From Pseudomonadota bacterium (GTDB taxonomy: Bacteria > Pseudomonadota > Alphaproteobacteria > Rhizobiales > Kaistiaceae): DNA of 25,251 bases. The notes beneath the pieces were generated by a model. It saw only the letters and a list, made by a program, of their open reading frames with translations. It was not told where the DNA came from and did no database searches. Every line of letters begins with the position of its first letter. Position 1 is the stretch's first letter. The stretch lies in NCBI GenBank assembly GCA_023433185.1, contig JAEZEN010000527.1:1-25251 (forward strand). The letters run 5' to 3'. Positions 1-7,032 of this stretch are shown here, one piece after another. Made by a program: the position numbers and the translations under genes.

Positions 1-760
1 CCTCCGGGCCCGGCTTCGCCGGGTGGCGGGGCGCGCCGCGCCACGGCGGGGGGAGCGCCGCGGCATTGGCGGGCACCACCGTCTGGTCGGCTTCGCCGTG
101 CCAGATCGCGACGCGGGGCCATGGACCCGCATGCGCCGAGGCGGCCTGCACCAGCCGGTGGAGTTCGCGCTCGCCGGGCAGGCCGGCGCCGCGCATCCGG
201 TCGAATGCCTGCGGCGCGGTGGTGGCGGTTCCATAGGGCAGGCCGGCGATGATGGCACCGGCGGCGAAGAGCTCGGGATGGGTGGCGAGCATGACGCCCG
301 CCATGGCGCCGCCCGCCGACAGGCCGGTGATGAAGATGCGCCCCCGGTCGAGGCCGCGCCGCGTCACCAGCGCGTCGATCATGTGGCGGATCGACAGCGC
401 CTCGCCGCCGTCGCGCGCGATGTCGCCCGGCAGGAACCAGTTGAAGCAGAGGTTGGGATTGTTGGCCCGCTGCTGTTCCGGATAGAGCAGGGCGAAGCCC
501 GCCTGGTCGGCCAGCCGCGACCAGCCGGCACTGTGGTCGTAGCCCGCAGCGGTCTGCGTGCAGCCGTGCAGGACGACGACCAGCGGAGCGCCGGGGCGCA
601 GGCCGTCGGGAACGTAGTATCGCGCCGCGAGGCCTCCCGGATTGGCGCCGAAGCCGGACAATGTCGCGAGGCGATCCGGACTTGCGGCGTCAGAACCCGC
701 CGCGGCATGCTGGGCCCGCAGCGCGTTGAGCCGCGCGATGGTGTCGGCAATGTTTCGCAA
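1..760 (-). CDS. PHB depolymerase-family esterase (3' part beyond left edge)
   Basis: The frame stays open from a TTG at 760 to the left edge, giving 253 residues; the C-terminal part is missing. The TTG start is chosen because a GAGGAAGGA ribosome site lies 8 nt upstream; an ATG at 832 lacks one. The protein has the alpha/beta-hydrolase layout of the short-chain PHB depolymerase/feruloyl esterase family: an oxyanion-side HGC motif, a nucleophile elbow GLSAGGA with Ser148, and a GEADQTVVPANA segment supplying catalytic Asp225. The catalytic His would lie outside the window. Residues at the very edge still fit the family pattern (AL..PWR....PA.P), so I see no frameshift. It should cleave ester bonds in polyhydroxyalkanoate or another polyester; no signal peptide is visible, so the substrate may be intracellular. 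It is transcribed divergently from the amidohydrolase. Confidence 0.85.
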   Translation of the reverse strand, partial: MRNIADTIARLNALRAQHAAAGSDAASPDRLATLSGFGANPGGLAARYYVPDGLRPGAPLVVVLHGCTQTAAGYDHSAGWSRLADQAGFALLYPEQQRANNPNLCFNWFLPGDIARDGGEALSIRHMIDALVTRRGLDRGRIFITGLSAGGAMAGVMLATHPELFAAGAIIAGLPYGTATTAPQAFDRMRGAGLPGERELHRLVQAASAHAGPWPRVAIWHGEADQTVVPANAAALPPPWRGAPRHPAKPGPE

Positions 761-805
761 GCGTTCCGTCCTTCCTCGTGGTGCCCGGCGCCGGACGGGA
801 GAGTG

Positions 806-836
806 TGCATCGCAGCAATATCGTTGTTGCATCGCA
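806..836. promoter_or_regulatory. Direct repeat TGCATCGCA x2 in a divergent promoter region
   Basis: The 289-bp gap between the divergent esterase and amidohydrolase genes holds two exact copies of TGCATCGCA at 806-814 and 828-836. They are 22 bp apart start to start, about two helical turns. This spacing on one DNA face is typical of a regulator-binding site, but no -35/-10 pair is convincing here. The rest of the gap shows no gene or RNA that I recognise. Confidence 0.35.
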
Positions 837-1049
837 CAACGACAAGGGCGAACCTGCACATGCGGAGGGAAGCGCCGGACAGTCGGAGCAAGGCGGGGGC
901 GCGTATCGTTGTCGCGGGCATCCCGCTAATGTGGGGACGAGAATGCCCTTCTGCCGGATAGGCGTCGCTGGGCGGGAGGAACGCGATGGCTCCCGGTCCC
1001 CGCTTGCCTGCGCCGGGGCGATCCGCGCAGGGCGAAACGAGGGGCGGCC

Positions 1050-2465
1050 GTGACGACACTGCTTGCGAGGAATGCCGAGGTCGTCGTCACCATGGACGGC
1101 GCGCGGCGGGAGTTGAAGGACGCCGGGCTCTTCGCCCGCGACGGCATCATCGAGGCGGTCGGCCCGACCGACACCCTGCCGGACACCGCCGACAGGGTGC
1201 TCGACCTGAAGGGGCACATCCTGCTGCCGGGCCTGGTCAACTGCCACCACCACCTGGACCAGGTGCTCACCCGCAACCTGCCGGCCGGCCAGAGCACCAA
1301 CCTGTTCCCGTGGCTCAGGGCGCACTACCGGATCTGGGCTTCGCGGACGCCGGAGGACACGCGCACGGCGGTCCTGGTCGGCTGTGGCGAACTGGCGCTC
1401 TCGGGCTGCACGACGGTCTTCGACCACGCCTATGTCTTCCAGAACGGCTGCCGGGTCGACGACCAGATCGCCGCCGCGGCCGAACTCGGCATCCGCTTCG
1501 TCGTCTCGCGCGGCAGCATGTCGCTTGGCGAGTCCAGGGGCGGCCTGCCGCCGGACGACTGCGTCGAGGAGGAGGATGCGATCCTTGAGGACTCCGTCCG
1601 CGTGATCGAGCGCTATCACGATCCCAGGCCCGGCTCGATGCTGCAGATCGCGCTCGCGCCATGCTCGCCGTTCTCCGTCACCGCCGACCTGATGCGCGAG
1701 TCGGCGACGCTTGCCCGTCGCCACGGCGTCGGGCTCCACACCCATCTCTGCGAAACCCTCGACGAGGAGCGCTACACGCTCCAGACCAGGGGGCTCCGGC
1801 CGGTCGCCTACATGGAGACGCTCGACTGGGTGGGGCCCGACGTCTGGTTCGCCCACGCCGTTCATGTCAGCGACGACGAGGTGCGGCTGTTCGCCAGGAA
1901 GGGCGCCGGCGTCTGCCACTGCCCGTCCTCCAACATGCGGCTCGCCTCGGGCATCGCGCCGGTGAAGGCGTACCGCGATGCCGGGGTCCGCATCGGGCTC
2001 GGCGTCGACGGCTCGGCGAGCAACGACGGCAACAGCCTGCTTCTCGAGGTGCGCCAGGCGATGCTGCTCGCCCGGCTCAGGATCGGCCTGCGGCCGCCCG
2101 AGGGACCGCAGACGGTGCTCTCGACCTCCGACCCGCTCCGCGCGGCGGAGTGGATGACGGCCCGCGAGGCGCTCGAGATCGGGACGATCGGCGGCGCCGC
2201 GGTGCTCAACCGCACCGACATCGGCTCGCTCGAGCCCGGAAAGTGCGCCGACTTCTTCACCCTCGACCTCGACCATATCGCCTATGCGGGCGCGCTGTCC
2301 GATCCGGTGGCCGCAGTGGTGTTCTGCGCGCCGACCCGGGCGCGGCACACGGTGGTCGGCGGACGGATGATCGTCGAGGATGGCGAGATCGTCACGCTCG
2401 ACATGGAGCCGGTGGTGGCCGAGCACAACCGGAACGCCGCCCGCCTCGCGGCCCTCCACGCCTGA
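1050..2465 (+). CDS. Amidohydrolase, 8-oxoguanine deaminase / AtzB-TrzA-like
   Basis: The 471-residue protein starts at a GTG preceded by GAGGGG. It belongs to the metal-dependent amidohydrolase subgroup that contains 8-oxoguanine deaminase, hydroxydechloroatrazine ethylaminohydrolase and SAH/adenosine deaminases. Visible active-site residues follow the subgroup pattern: His66 and His68 in NCHHHLDQ, His232 with Glu235 in HTHLCET, His269 in AHAVH, and Asp320 in GVDGSASND. The C-terminal return to the beta-sandwich (GSLEPGKCADF) is present, so the enzyme looks complete and active. The expected reaction is hydrolytic deamination of a purine-like or cyclic amidine ring in the cytoplasm. The exact substrate cannot be read from the sequence; 8-oxoguanine is the best family guess. 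It converges on the pxp/biotin operon, only 47 bp away. Confidence 0.85.
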   Translation: MTTLLARNAEVVVTMDGARRELKDAGLFARDGIIEAVGPTDTLPDTADRVLDLKGHILLPGLVNCHHHLDQVLTRNLPAGQSTNLFPWLRAHYRIWASRTPEDTRTAVLVGCGELALSGCTTVFDHAYVFQNGCRVDDQIAAAAELGIRFVVSRGSMSLGESRGGLPPDDCVEEEDAILEDSVRVIERYHDPRPGSMLQIALAPCSPFSVTADLMRESATLARRHGVGLHTHLCETLDEERYTLQTRGLRPVAYMETLDWVGPDVWFAHAVHVSDDEVRLFARKGAGVCHCPSSNMRLASGIAPVKAYRDAGVRIGLGVDGSASNDGNSLLLEVRQAMLLARLRIGLRPPEGPQTVLSTSDPLRAAEWMTAREALEIGTIGGAAVLNRTDIGSLEPGKCADFFTLDLDHIAYAGALSDPVAAVVFCAPTRARHTVVGGRMIVEDGEIVTLDMEPVVAEHNRNAARLAALHA

Positions 2466-2485
2466 CGGCGGGCGCTATCGGGTCC

Positions 2486-2509
2486 GGCGGCGGCCGGGCG
2501 GCCGCTGTC
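2486..2509. terminator. Possible bidirectional terminator hairpin between convergent genes
   Basis: The 47-bp gap between two convergent genes holds a 10-bp stem, including two G-U pairs, around a GGGC loop. Its core is a perfect GCGGCC/GGCCGC at 2490-2505. No T-run follows on either side, so a classical intrinsic terminator is only possible, not shown. Confidence 0.4.
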
Positions 2510-2512
2510 CGG

Positions 2513-2734
2513 TCAGCCGTCGATCACCACCGCAACCGCGTCGCCGTCGACGTTCTCCTGGCCCTCGCTGACATGCACCGCGGTGACGGTGCCGGCGATG
2601 GGCGCCTCGTGCGGGAACTCCATCTTCATCACCTCCATGATGAAGAGGACGTCGCCCTCCTTGACCGTGTCGCCGGGCTTCACCAGCACCTTCCAGATGT
2701 TGCCGGGCGACTGAGTCCTGACCTCTTCGGCCAT
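2513..2734 (-). CDS. Minimal biotin carboxyl carrier protein
   Basis: This 73-residue protein is a bare biotinyl/lipoyl-attachment domain. The biotinylation motif EVMKM puts the target lysine at residue 37, with the flanking beta turns (P..G.V..GD) of the hammerhead fold. Typical AccB proteins are about twice as long, with an N-terminal arm and linker; here only the carrier domain is made. It follows the biotin carboxylase gene by 29 bp as the last gene of the operon. The role is to carry carboxybiotin from the biotin carboxylase to a carboxyltransferase. No acetyl-CoA carboxyltransferase is nearby. The PxpB/PxpC pair, related to the carboxyltransferase domains of urea carboxylase, is therefore the likely partner (inference). 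Confidence 0.9.
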   Translation of the reverse strand: MAEEVRTQSPGNIWKVLVKPGDTVKEGDVLFIMEVMKMEFPHEAPIAGTVTAVHVSEGQENVDGDAVAVVIDG

Positions 2735-2763
2735 CGTGTACCCTCCGGGAATGGCGGGCGCCG

Positions 2764-4128
2764 TCAGACCGGCGCCAGCAGGTCCGCCTTGTGAACGTCG
2801 AGGAAGTTGGTGAAGGTCCGTCCCGCGACGAAGGCGGGATGGTCGAGCACCGCGCGGAGCAGCGGAAGGTTGGTCGCCGGGCCTTCCACCACGGTATGGG
2901 CGAGCATGGCTCGGCCGCGGGCGATCGCGTCGGCGCGGTCGCTCCCCTTGACGATCAGCTTGGCGATGAGCGGATCGTAGAAGGGCGTGATCGCGTCGCC
3001 TTCTTCGAAGCCGGTGTCGACGCGGAAGCCCTCGCCCGCGGGAAACGAGACCCGGCTGAGCATGCCCGGCGACGGCATGTAGTTCTTCGCCGGATTCTCC
3101 GCATAGACGCGGAGCTCGATGGCATGGCCCTCGGTGCCGATATCGGCCTGGCCGAAGCCCGAAAAGTCGTCGCCGCGGGCGAGCCGAAGCTGCATCTGGA
3201 CGAGGTCCAGCCCGGTGATCATCTCGGTCACGGCATGCTCGACCTGGATGCGGGTGTTCATCTCGAGGAAGTAGAAGGCGCCCGAGGCGTCGTCGTAGAT
3301 GAACTCGACCGTGCCGGCGCGGGCATAGTCCTGGCTCGCGGGGAGGGCCGCGGCCGCCTCGGCCATCCGCGTCCGGGTCGCCGCGTCGAGGGCCGGCGAT
3401 GGGCCCTCCTCGATCACCTTCTGGAAGCGGCGCTGCACCGAGCATTCGCGCTCGTAGAGGTGGACGGCGCGGCCGTTGCCGAAGCCGAAGACCTGGACCT
3501 CGATGTGCCGCGCCGTGGGCACGTAGCGCTCGAGATAGACGGTGGGGTTGCCGAAGGCGCGCTCGGCCATGCCGCGCGTCGCCGCGACGACGGCGGCGAG
3601 GTCTTCGGGGCGGTCGACGCGGCGCATGCCGATGCCGCCGCCGCCGCCGGCCGCCTTGACCAGCAGCGGGAAACCCGTCGCCGTGCCGTGGCCGGCGATC
3701 GCGTCCGCCTCCGCTTCGGCGAAGCGCGGGCTGCCCGGCAGCACCGGGACGCCGGCCTCGGCGGCGATCGCCCGGGCCCGGCCCTTGTCACCCATCGCGG
3801 CGATCGTCGCCGGATCGGGGCCGATCCAGGTCAGGCCGGCCTCGGTGACGGCCCCGGCGAAGTCGGCGTTCTCCGAGAGGAGCCCGTAGCCGGGGTGGAC
3901 GGCGTCGGCCCCGGCCGCGCGGGCGGCCGCAAGCACGGCCTCGACATCGAGATAGCTGCGGTCGACGCGCGACGGCCCGACATGGTGCGCCGCGTCGGCC
4001 AGGCGGACGTGACGCGCGTCGCGGTCGGCATCCGAATAGATGGCGATGGCCTCGATCCCGAGGTCCCGGCAGGCGGCGATGACGCGGCAGGCGATTTCGC
4101 CGCGGTTGGCTACGAGGACTCTCTTCAA
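2764..4128 (-). CDS. Biotin carboxylase subunit (AccC-like)
   Basis: The 454-residue ATP-grasp enzyme uses ATP and bicarbonate to carboxylate biotin on the carrier protein. It starts with the family signature MKRVLVANRGEIACR. The glycine-rich ATP lid KAAGGGGGIGMR (158-169), ERECSVQRR (227-235) and EMNTRIQVEH (289-298) are all present, so the catalytic Glu, Asn, Arg and bicarbonate-site residues are intact. The length matches free-standing AccC. It lies 28 bp after pxpB and 29 bp before the carrier gene, all on one strand. This context suggests a dedicated carboxylase for a PxpABC-type amide substrate rather than the housekeeping acetyl-CoA carboxylase. Confidence 0.92.
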   Translation of the reverse strand: MKRVLVANRGEIACRVIAACRDLGIEAIAIYSDADRDARHVRLADAAHHVGPSRVDRSYLDVEAVLAAARAAGADAVHPGYGLLSENADFAGAVTEAGLTWIGPDPATIAAMGDKGRARAIAAEAGVPVLPGSPRFAEAEADAIAGHGTATGFPLLVKAAGGGGGIGMRRVDRPEDLAAVVAATRGMAERAFGNPTVYLERYVPTARHIEVQVFGFGNGRAVHLYERECSVQRRFQKVIEEGPSPALDAATRTRMAEAAAALPASQDYARAGTVEFIYDDASGAFYFLEMNTRIQVEHAVTEMITGLDLVQMQLRLARGDDFSGFGQADIGTEGHAIELRVYAENPAKNYMPSPGMLSRVSFPAGEGFRVDTGFEEGDAITPFYDPLIAKLIVKGSDRADAIARGRAMLAHTVVEGPATNLPLLRAVLDHPAFVAGRTFTNFLDVHKADLLAPV

Positions 4129-4156
4129 GGGGAATGGTCCGTTTCTTTGGCCTGGA

Positions 4157-4981
4157 CTACGTCTTTCGGCTGGCGAGATAGCCCTTCACGTCGAACGTCT
4201 CGTCGGTGATGCGATACTTGTAGGTGCCGGCCTGGGCCGCTTCCCAGATCTCGTCATATTCGAGGGCGTTGACGTTGAAGTAGCGCAGCCGGTCGCCAGC
4301 CTGAAGCAGGACGCCATCCTCGGGAAAGACCGCCGGAGTCTTCGAGTTGGGCTCGTAGATGTTGACGGCGAGGCGGCCGATGAGCTGGTAGCCTCCCGGG
4401 CTCGCCACCGGGTAGGCGCCGGTCGAGAAGCCGGCCAGCGCCACCAGCCGTGCCGAGGTGAAGCTCCGCGGCGTCCGGTATTTCGGCGCCTTGAGCCTCT
4501 TGGTCGGGTCGAGCGGCAGCGAGAAGTAGCAGCCCGGCGTGAAGCCCACGCAGACGATCCAGTAGTCGGTGCCGGTGTGGCGGGCGATCACCTCGTCGAC
4601 GTCGATCCCGTTGCACTCGGCGACGAAGTCGATGTTCTTCTTGACGTTGAAGCGCTTGGCGAGTTCCGCCGACCACGGGTCGTCGTACCACATCGGCAGT
4701 TCGATCAGCCGCGAAGGCAGGGTGTCGACATCGGCGACGGTCTCCTGGATCGGCATCACCGCCCGCTTCAGCGACTCGTGGTCGGTCTCGAAACGGTCGA
4801 AGAGGAGGCCGAGCTCGCGGAACGACGGGATGATCTCGATGATCCCCGGCACCCCGGCCTTCCTCAGGGCGTCGGCCAGCGCCAGGACCTTGAAGTTGAG
4901 GCTGAGATCGGCCTCGTCGCCGAACTCCACGGCGAGGTAGCAGTCGCCCAGGGGGCGGTAGATCGGCTCGTCGTAGATCAT
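4157..4981 (-). CDS. pxpB: 5-oxoprolinase subunit PxpB / KipI family (AHS1 domain)
   Basis: The 274-residue protein starts at ATG 4981, overlapping the pxpA stop by 4 bp (ATGA); a longer frame to 5023 would run into pxpA and is not chosen. It has the KipI/allophanate-hydrolase-subunit-1 pattern: an N-terminal GDCYLAVEFGDE segment, the central YDDPWS segment, a GFTPGCYFSLPLD loop, a TPR..SARLVALAG stretch and the C-terminal SPGGYQLIGR motif. The family pairs with PxpC to form the ATP-dependent part of 5-oxoprolinase. It is also homologous to one half of the carboxyltransferase region of urea carboxylase. Coupling to biotin genes supports a carboxylating mechanism here, which is inference. The stop codon is TAG. 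Confidence 0.9.
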   Translation of the reverse strand: MIYDEPIYRPLGDCYLAVEFGDEADLSLNFKVLALADALRKAGVPGIIEIIPSFRELGLLFDRFETDHESLKRAVMPIQETVADVDTLPSRLIELPMWYDDPWSAELAKRFNVKKNIDFVAECNGIDVDEVIARHTGTDYWIVCVGFTPGCYFSLPLDPTKRLKAPKYRTPRSFTSARLVALAGFSTGAYPVASPGGYQLIGRLAVNIYEPNSKTPAVFPEDGVLLQAGDRLRYFNVNALEYDEIWEAAQAGTYKYRITDETFDVKGYLASRKT

Positions 4982-5781
4982 GCACTTGCCCTCTGCCGTC
5001 CGTCGTCCGCCGGCGCCTGCCACGCTGCGGCGTTCACCCCTTCCTCGGCGAGGACCGTCCGCACGGTCCGCGCGATGTCGACCGAGTTCGGCCCGTCGCC
5101 GTGAACGCAGATCGTCTCCGCGGCGAGCGGGATCGCCGTGCCCGTCACGGATTCGACGACGCCCTCGGCGAGGAAACGGCGCAGCCGCCGGGCGACGTCC
5201 TCGAGGTCCTTTGCCGTCTTCTTCCGCTCGACGATCAGCTTGGCCTCGTCGGAATAGCCGAGGTCGAAATAGACCTCGCCGACCACGTCGATGCCGAGCG
5301 CTTGCGCCGCCCGCGGCAGGGCGTGCATCTCGACCGGCGCCGGCCAGTAGAGCAGGGGCGCCGGGCAGGTGTCGCGGATCGCCTCGGCCACCGCGGCGGC
5401 GACCTCCTCCTGGTCATGGAGCATGACATAGAGCGCGCCATGCGGCTTGACGTGGTGGAGCGCCTTGCCCCGCGCCGCGAGGAACGCCGAGAGCGCGCCG
5501 ACCTGGTAGACGACCATGGCGTAGGCGTCGTCCGGCGTGATGTCCATCCTGCGGCGGCCGAAGCCGGCGAGGTCCGGGAGGCCGGGATGGGCACCCACCG
5601 CGACGCCATTGTCGGCGGCGAGCGCCACGGTCTTCCGCATCACCAGCGGGTCGCCGCCGTGGAAGCCGCAGGCGACATTGGCCGTGGTGATCAGCGGCAT
5701 GATCGCGTCGTCGGCGCCCATCGGCCAGTTGCCGAAGCTCTCGCCGCAGTCGCAGTTGATGTCGATGCTTGACCGGCTCAT
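4978..5781 (-). CDS. pxpA: 5-oxoprolinase subunit PxpA (LamB/YcsF family)
   Basis: The 267-residue protein starts at ATG 5781, overlapping the pxpC stop by 4 bp. The LamB/YcsF hallmarks are clear: IDINCDCGESFG at the N-terminus, TTANVACGFHGGDP around residue 35, GAHPGLPD, HVKPHGALY and the GDGPNS segment near the C-terminus. PxpA is the subunit thought to carry out ring hydrolysis in the bacterial 5-oxoprolinase PxpABC, converting 5-oxoproline to glutamate with ATP. Related lactamases act on other lactams, so the substrate is not fixed by homology. The translational overlaps on both sides imply equimolar production with PxpB and PxpC. Confidence 0.92.
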   Translation of the reverse strand: MSRSSIDINCDCGESFGNWPMGADDAIMPLITTANVACGFHGGDPLVMRKTVALAADNGVAVGAHPGLPDLAGFGRRRMDITPDDAYAMVVYQVGALSAFLAARGKALHHVKPHGALYVMLHDQEEVAAAVAEAIRDTCPAPLLYWPAPVEMHALPRAAQALGIDVVGEVYFDLGYSDEAKLIVERKKTAKDLEDVARRLRRFLAEGVVESVTGTAIPLAAETICVHGDGPNSVDIARTVRTVLAEEGVNAAAWQAPADDGRQRASA

Positions 5782-6791
5782 GATGCGTCGAGTGCCGCCC
5801 GAGCGTCCTTCAGCCGCTGCCAGATGTCCTTGATGATCGCGATGCCCTCCTCGGCGCGGACCTTGCGGAAGGTGAGTGCCCCTTTCGGCGCGATCTGGCC
5901 CATCTTGCCGAGGTCGGCCGAGATCACCGTGGCGATCTTGGCGTAGCCGCCGGCAGTCGGGTTCTCGACGCCCATGACGATCGGCTCGATGCCGCCCGGC
6001 ACCTGGATGCCGCCGACCGGGATCACGTCGTCGACGATGTCGGCCGGCCCGGAGCCGGCGTCGCGGGTCAGGTAGTCCGGCCGCGGGTGCAGTTCGAGCG
6101 GCGGCCCGACGAGGCGCATGCCCATCCGGTCAGACACCGGCGACAGCTTCCATTCGGTGCCGAGGAACGTGTCGACGCCCTTGGCCGTGAACATGAAGTC
6201 CTGGGGGCCGAGCACGACGCGGATCACGGTCGGTTCCTCGGGAGCGGCGGGCAGGCCGGCGAGGTGGCGCTTGGCGAGCCTCGCCACCGGCGCCGTCGGC
6301 GGGAACGTCTTCAGCCGGTCGCCCTTGCGGAGCGCCCGGCCGTCGAGTCCACCCTGGGAACCGCGCACATAGGTGGCGCGGCTGCCGATGACGAGCGGCA
6401 CGTCGATGCCGCCGGCGATGGCGAGATAGCCGCGGGCGCCCGACTTCACGGTCCCGCATTTCAGCACGCCGCCGGCCGGCACCACGATCGGCCGGAAGCG
6501 CGCGACCGGCGCGCCGGCGTGGGTCGCGGCCATGTCGGCGCCGGCAAGCGCGACGACCGTCTCTTCGGGATAGCGGAGCGCGACGCCCTTCACCAGCATC
6601 TCGATCCCGGCGGCCCCCGGCCCGGCGCGGCTGAGGGGCGGCGGCGTCAGGTCGTTGCCGACGAGCAGATTGGCGATGGCGAGGCTGTAGAAGTCCTGCG
6701 CTCCGGCGGGCGGGATGCCGCGCGACAGGAAGCCGGGACGGCCGCCGTCCTGGATCGTCGACTGCAATCCTCCGTCGAGGACCTCGATCAT
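5778..6791 (-). CDS. pxpC: 5-oxoprolinase subunit PxpC / KipA family (AHS2 domain)
   Basis: The protein has 337 residues with the start at ATG 6791, which has GGAG 7-10 nt upstream and begins MIEVLDGGLQSTIQDGG, the usual family N-terminus. A TTG at 6830 would add 13 residues inside the operator region and is less likely. Family features are the IQDGGRPG start, GIPPAGAQD, NLLVGND, a GYLAIAGGIDVP strand, GSRATYV, the GPQD segment, SDRMGMRL and the GGYAKIATV segment. The protein family is named biotin-dependent carboxyltransferase/KipA and is homologous to the second carboxyltransferase half of urea carboxylase. It is the first gene of a five-gene operon ending in a biotin carrier, and is expressed from the promoter at 6822-6875. 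Confidence 0.9.
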   Translation of the reverse strand: MIEVLDGGLQSTIQDGGRPGFLSRGIPPAGAQDFYSLAIANLLVGNDLTPPPLSRAGPGAAGIEMLVKGVALRYPEETVVALAGADMAATHAGAPVARFRPIVVPAGGVLKCGTVKSGARGYLAIAGGIDVPLVIGSRATYVRGSQGGLDGRALRKGDRLKTFPPTAPVARLAKRHLAGLPAAPEEPTVIRVVLGPQDFMFTAKGVDTFLGTEWKLSPVSDRMGMRLVGPPLELHPRPDYLTRDAGSGPADIVDDVIPVGGIQVPGGIEPIVMGVENPTAGGYAKIATVISADLGKMGQIAPKGALTFRKVRAEEGIAIIKDIWQRLKDARAALDAS

Positions 6792-6821
6792 CGCCTGCTC
6801 CGCGCCGAAAGGAATATCCAG

Positions 6822-6875
6822 AAAGATCAATTATCTTTACCTTTTCAATATGAAGAGGGGTGCCGGGGCTGTCAA
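6822..6875 (-). promoter_or_regulatory. pxpC operon promoter with A/T-rich operator
   Basis: Reading the minus strand, a perfect TTGACA (6875-6870) is followed after 17 bp by CATATT (6852-6847). Directly downstream lies AAAAGGTAAA (6845-6836), then a perfect dyad AAAGAT-N5-ATCTTT (6822-6838). In a GC-rich genome this A/T-rich block stands out. AAAAGGTAAA recurs in the same orientation relative to its gene at the divergent aldehyde dehydrogenase promoter. The plus-strand word AAAGATCAAT recurs at the ABC importer promoter. Regulation by the nearby FCD regulator is inference. Confidence 0.65.
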
Positions 6876-6970
6876 CACCATTCCCGCGGCGCGGGTGCGG
6901 CTTCCTCCGTGGCTTCAAGAAGGACGCAGTCGTTGTCAAAACGTTCGCGATAACAGGCGGATGGGCCCGC

Positions 6971-7022
6971 TTGACACCCGCACGGCCTGCGTTTTATAAA
7001 AGGTAAAATGTTTTTACTTTTT
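6971..7022 (+). promoter_or_regulatory. Aldehyde dehydrogenase promoter with long palindromic operator
   Basis: TTGACA at 6971-6976 and TATAAA at 6995-7000 (18 bp spacer; TTATAA at 17 bp also fits) form a near-consensus sigma-70 promoter. Overlapping the -10 and the likely start point is an 11-3-11 inverted repeat at 6998-7022, with arms AAAAGGTAAAA and TTTTACTTTTT and one mismatched pair. A bound repressor would block polymerase. A GAGG ribosome site follows at 7022-7025, 7 nt before the ATG at 7033. Confidence 0.75.
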
Positions 7023-7032
7023 GAGGTTGCCC

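Noticed and set aside
9..23. CCCGGC-TTC-GCCGGG hairpin as a terminator
   Set aside because: It lies inside the esterase coding frame, and such GC dyads are common in this DNA.
1..60. Frameshift in the esterase near the left edge (C-run and unusual proline-rich end)
   Set aside because: The residues still align with the family pattern without a gap (AL..PWR....PA.P..E), so no frameshift is needed.
690..2459. Long antisense open frames across the amidohydrolase gene (up to 589 codons)
   Set aside because: High GC removes stops from the opposite strand. The translations are Arg/Asp/His-rich without motifs, while the plus-strand frame has a complete active site. The same holds for 2791-4209, 6994-8637, 7152-8585 and 15887-17040.
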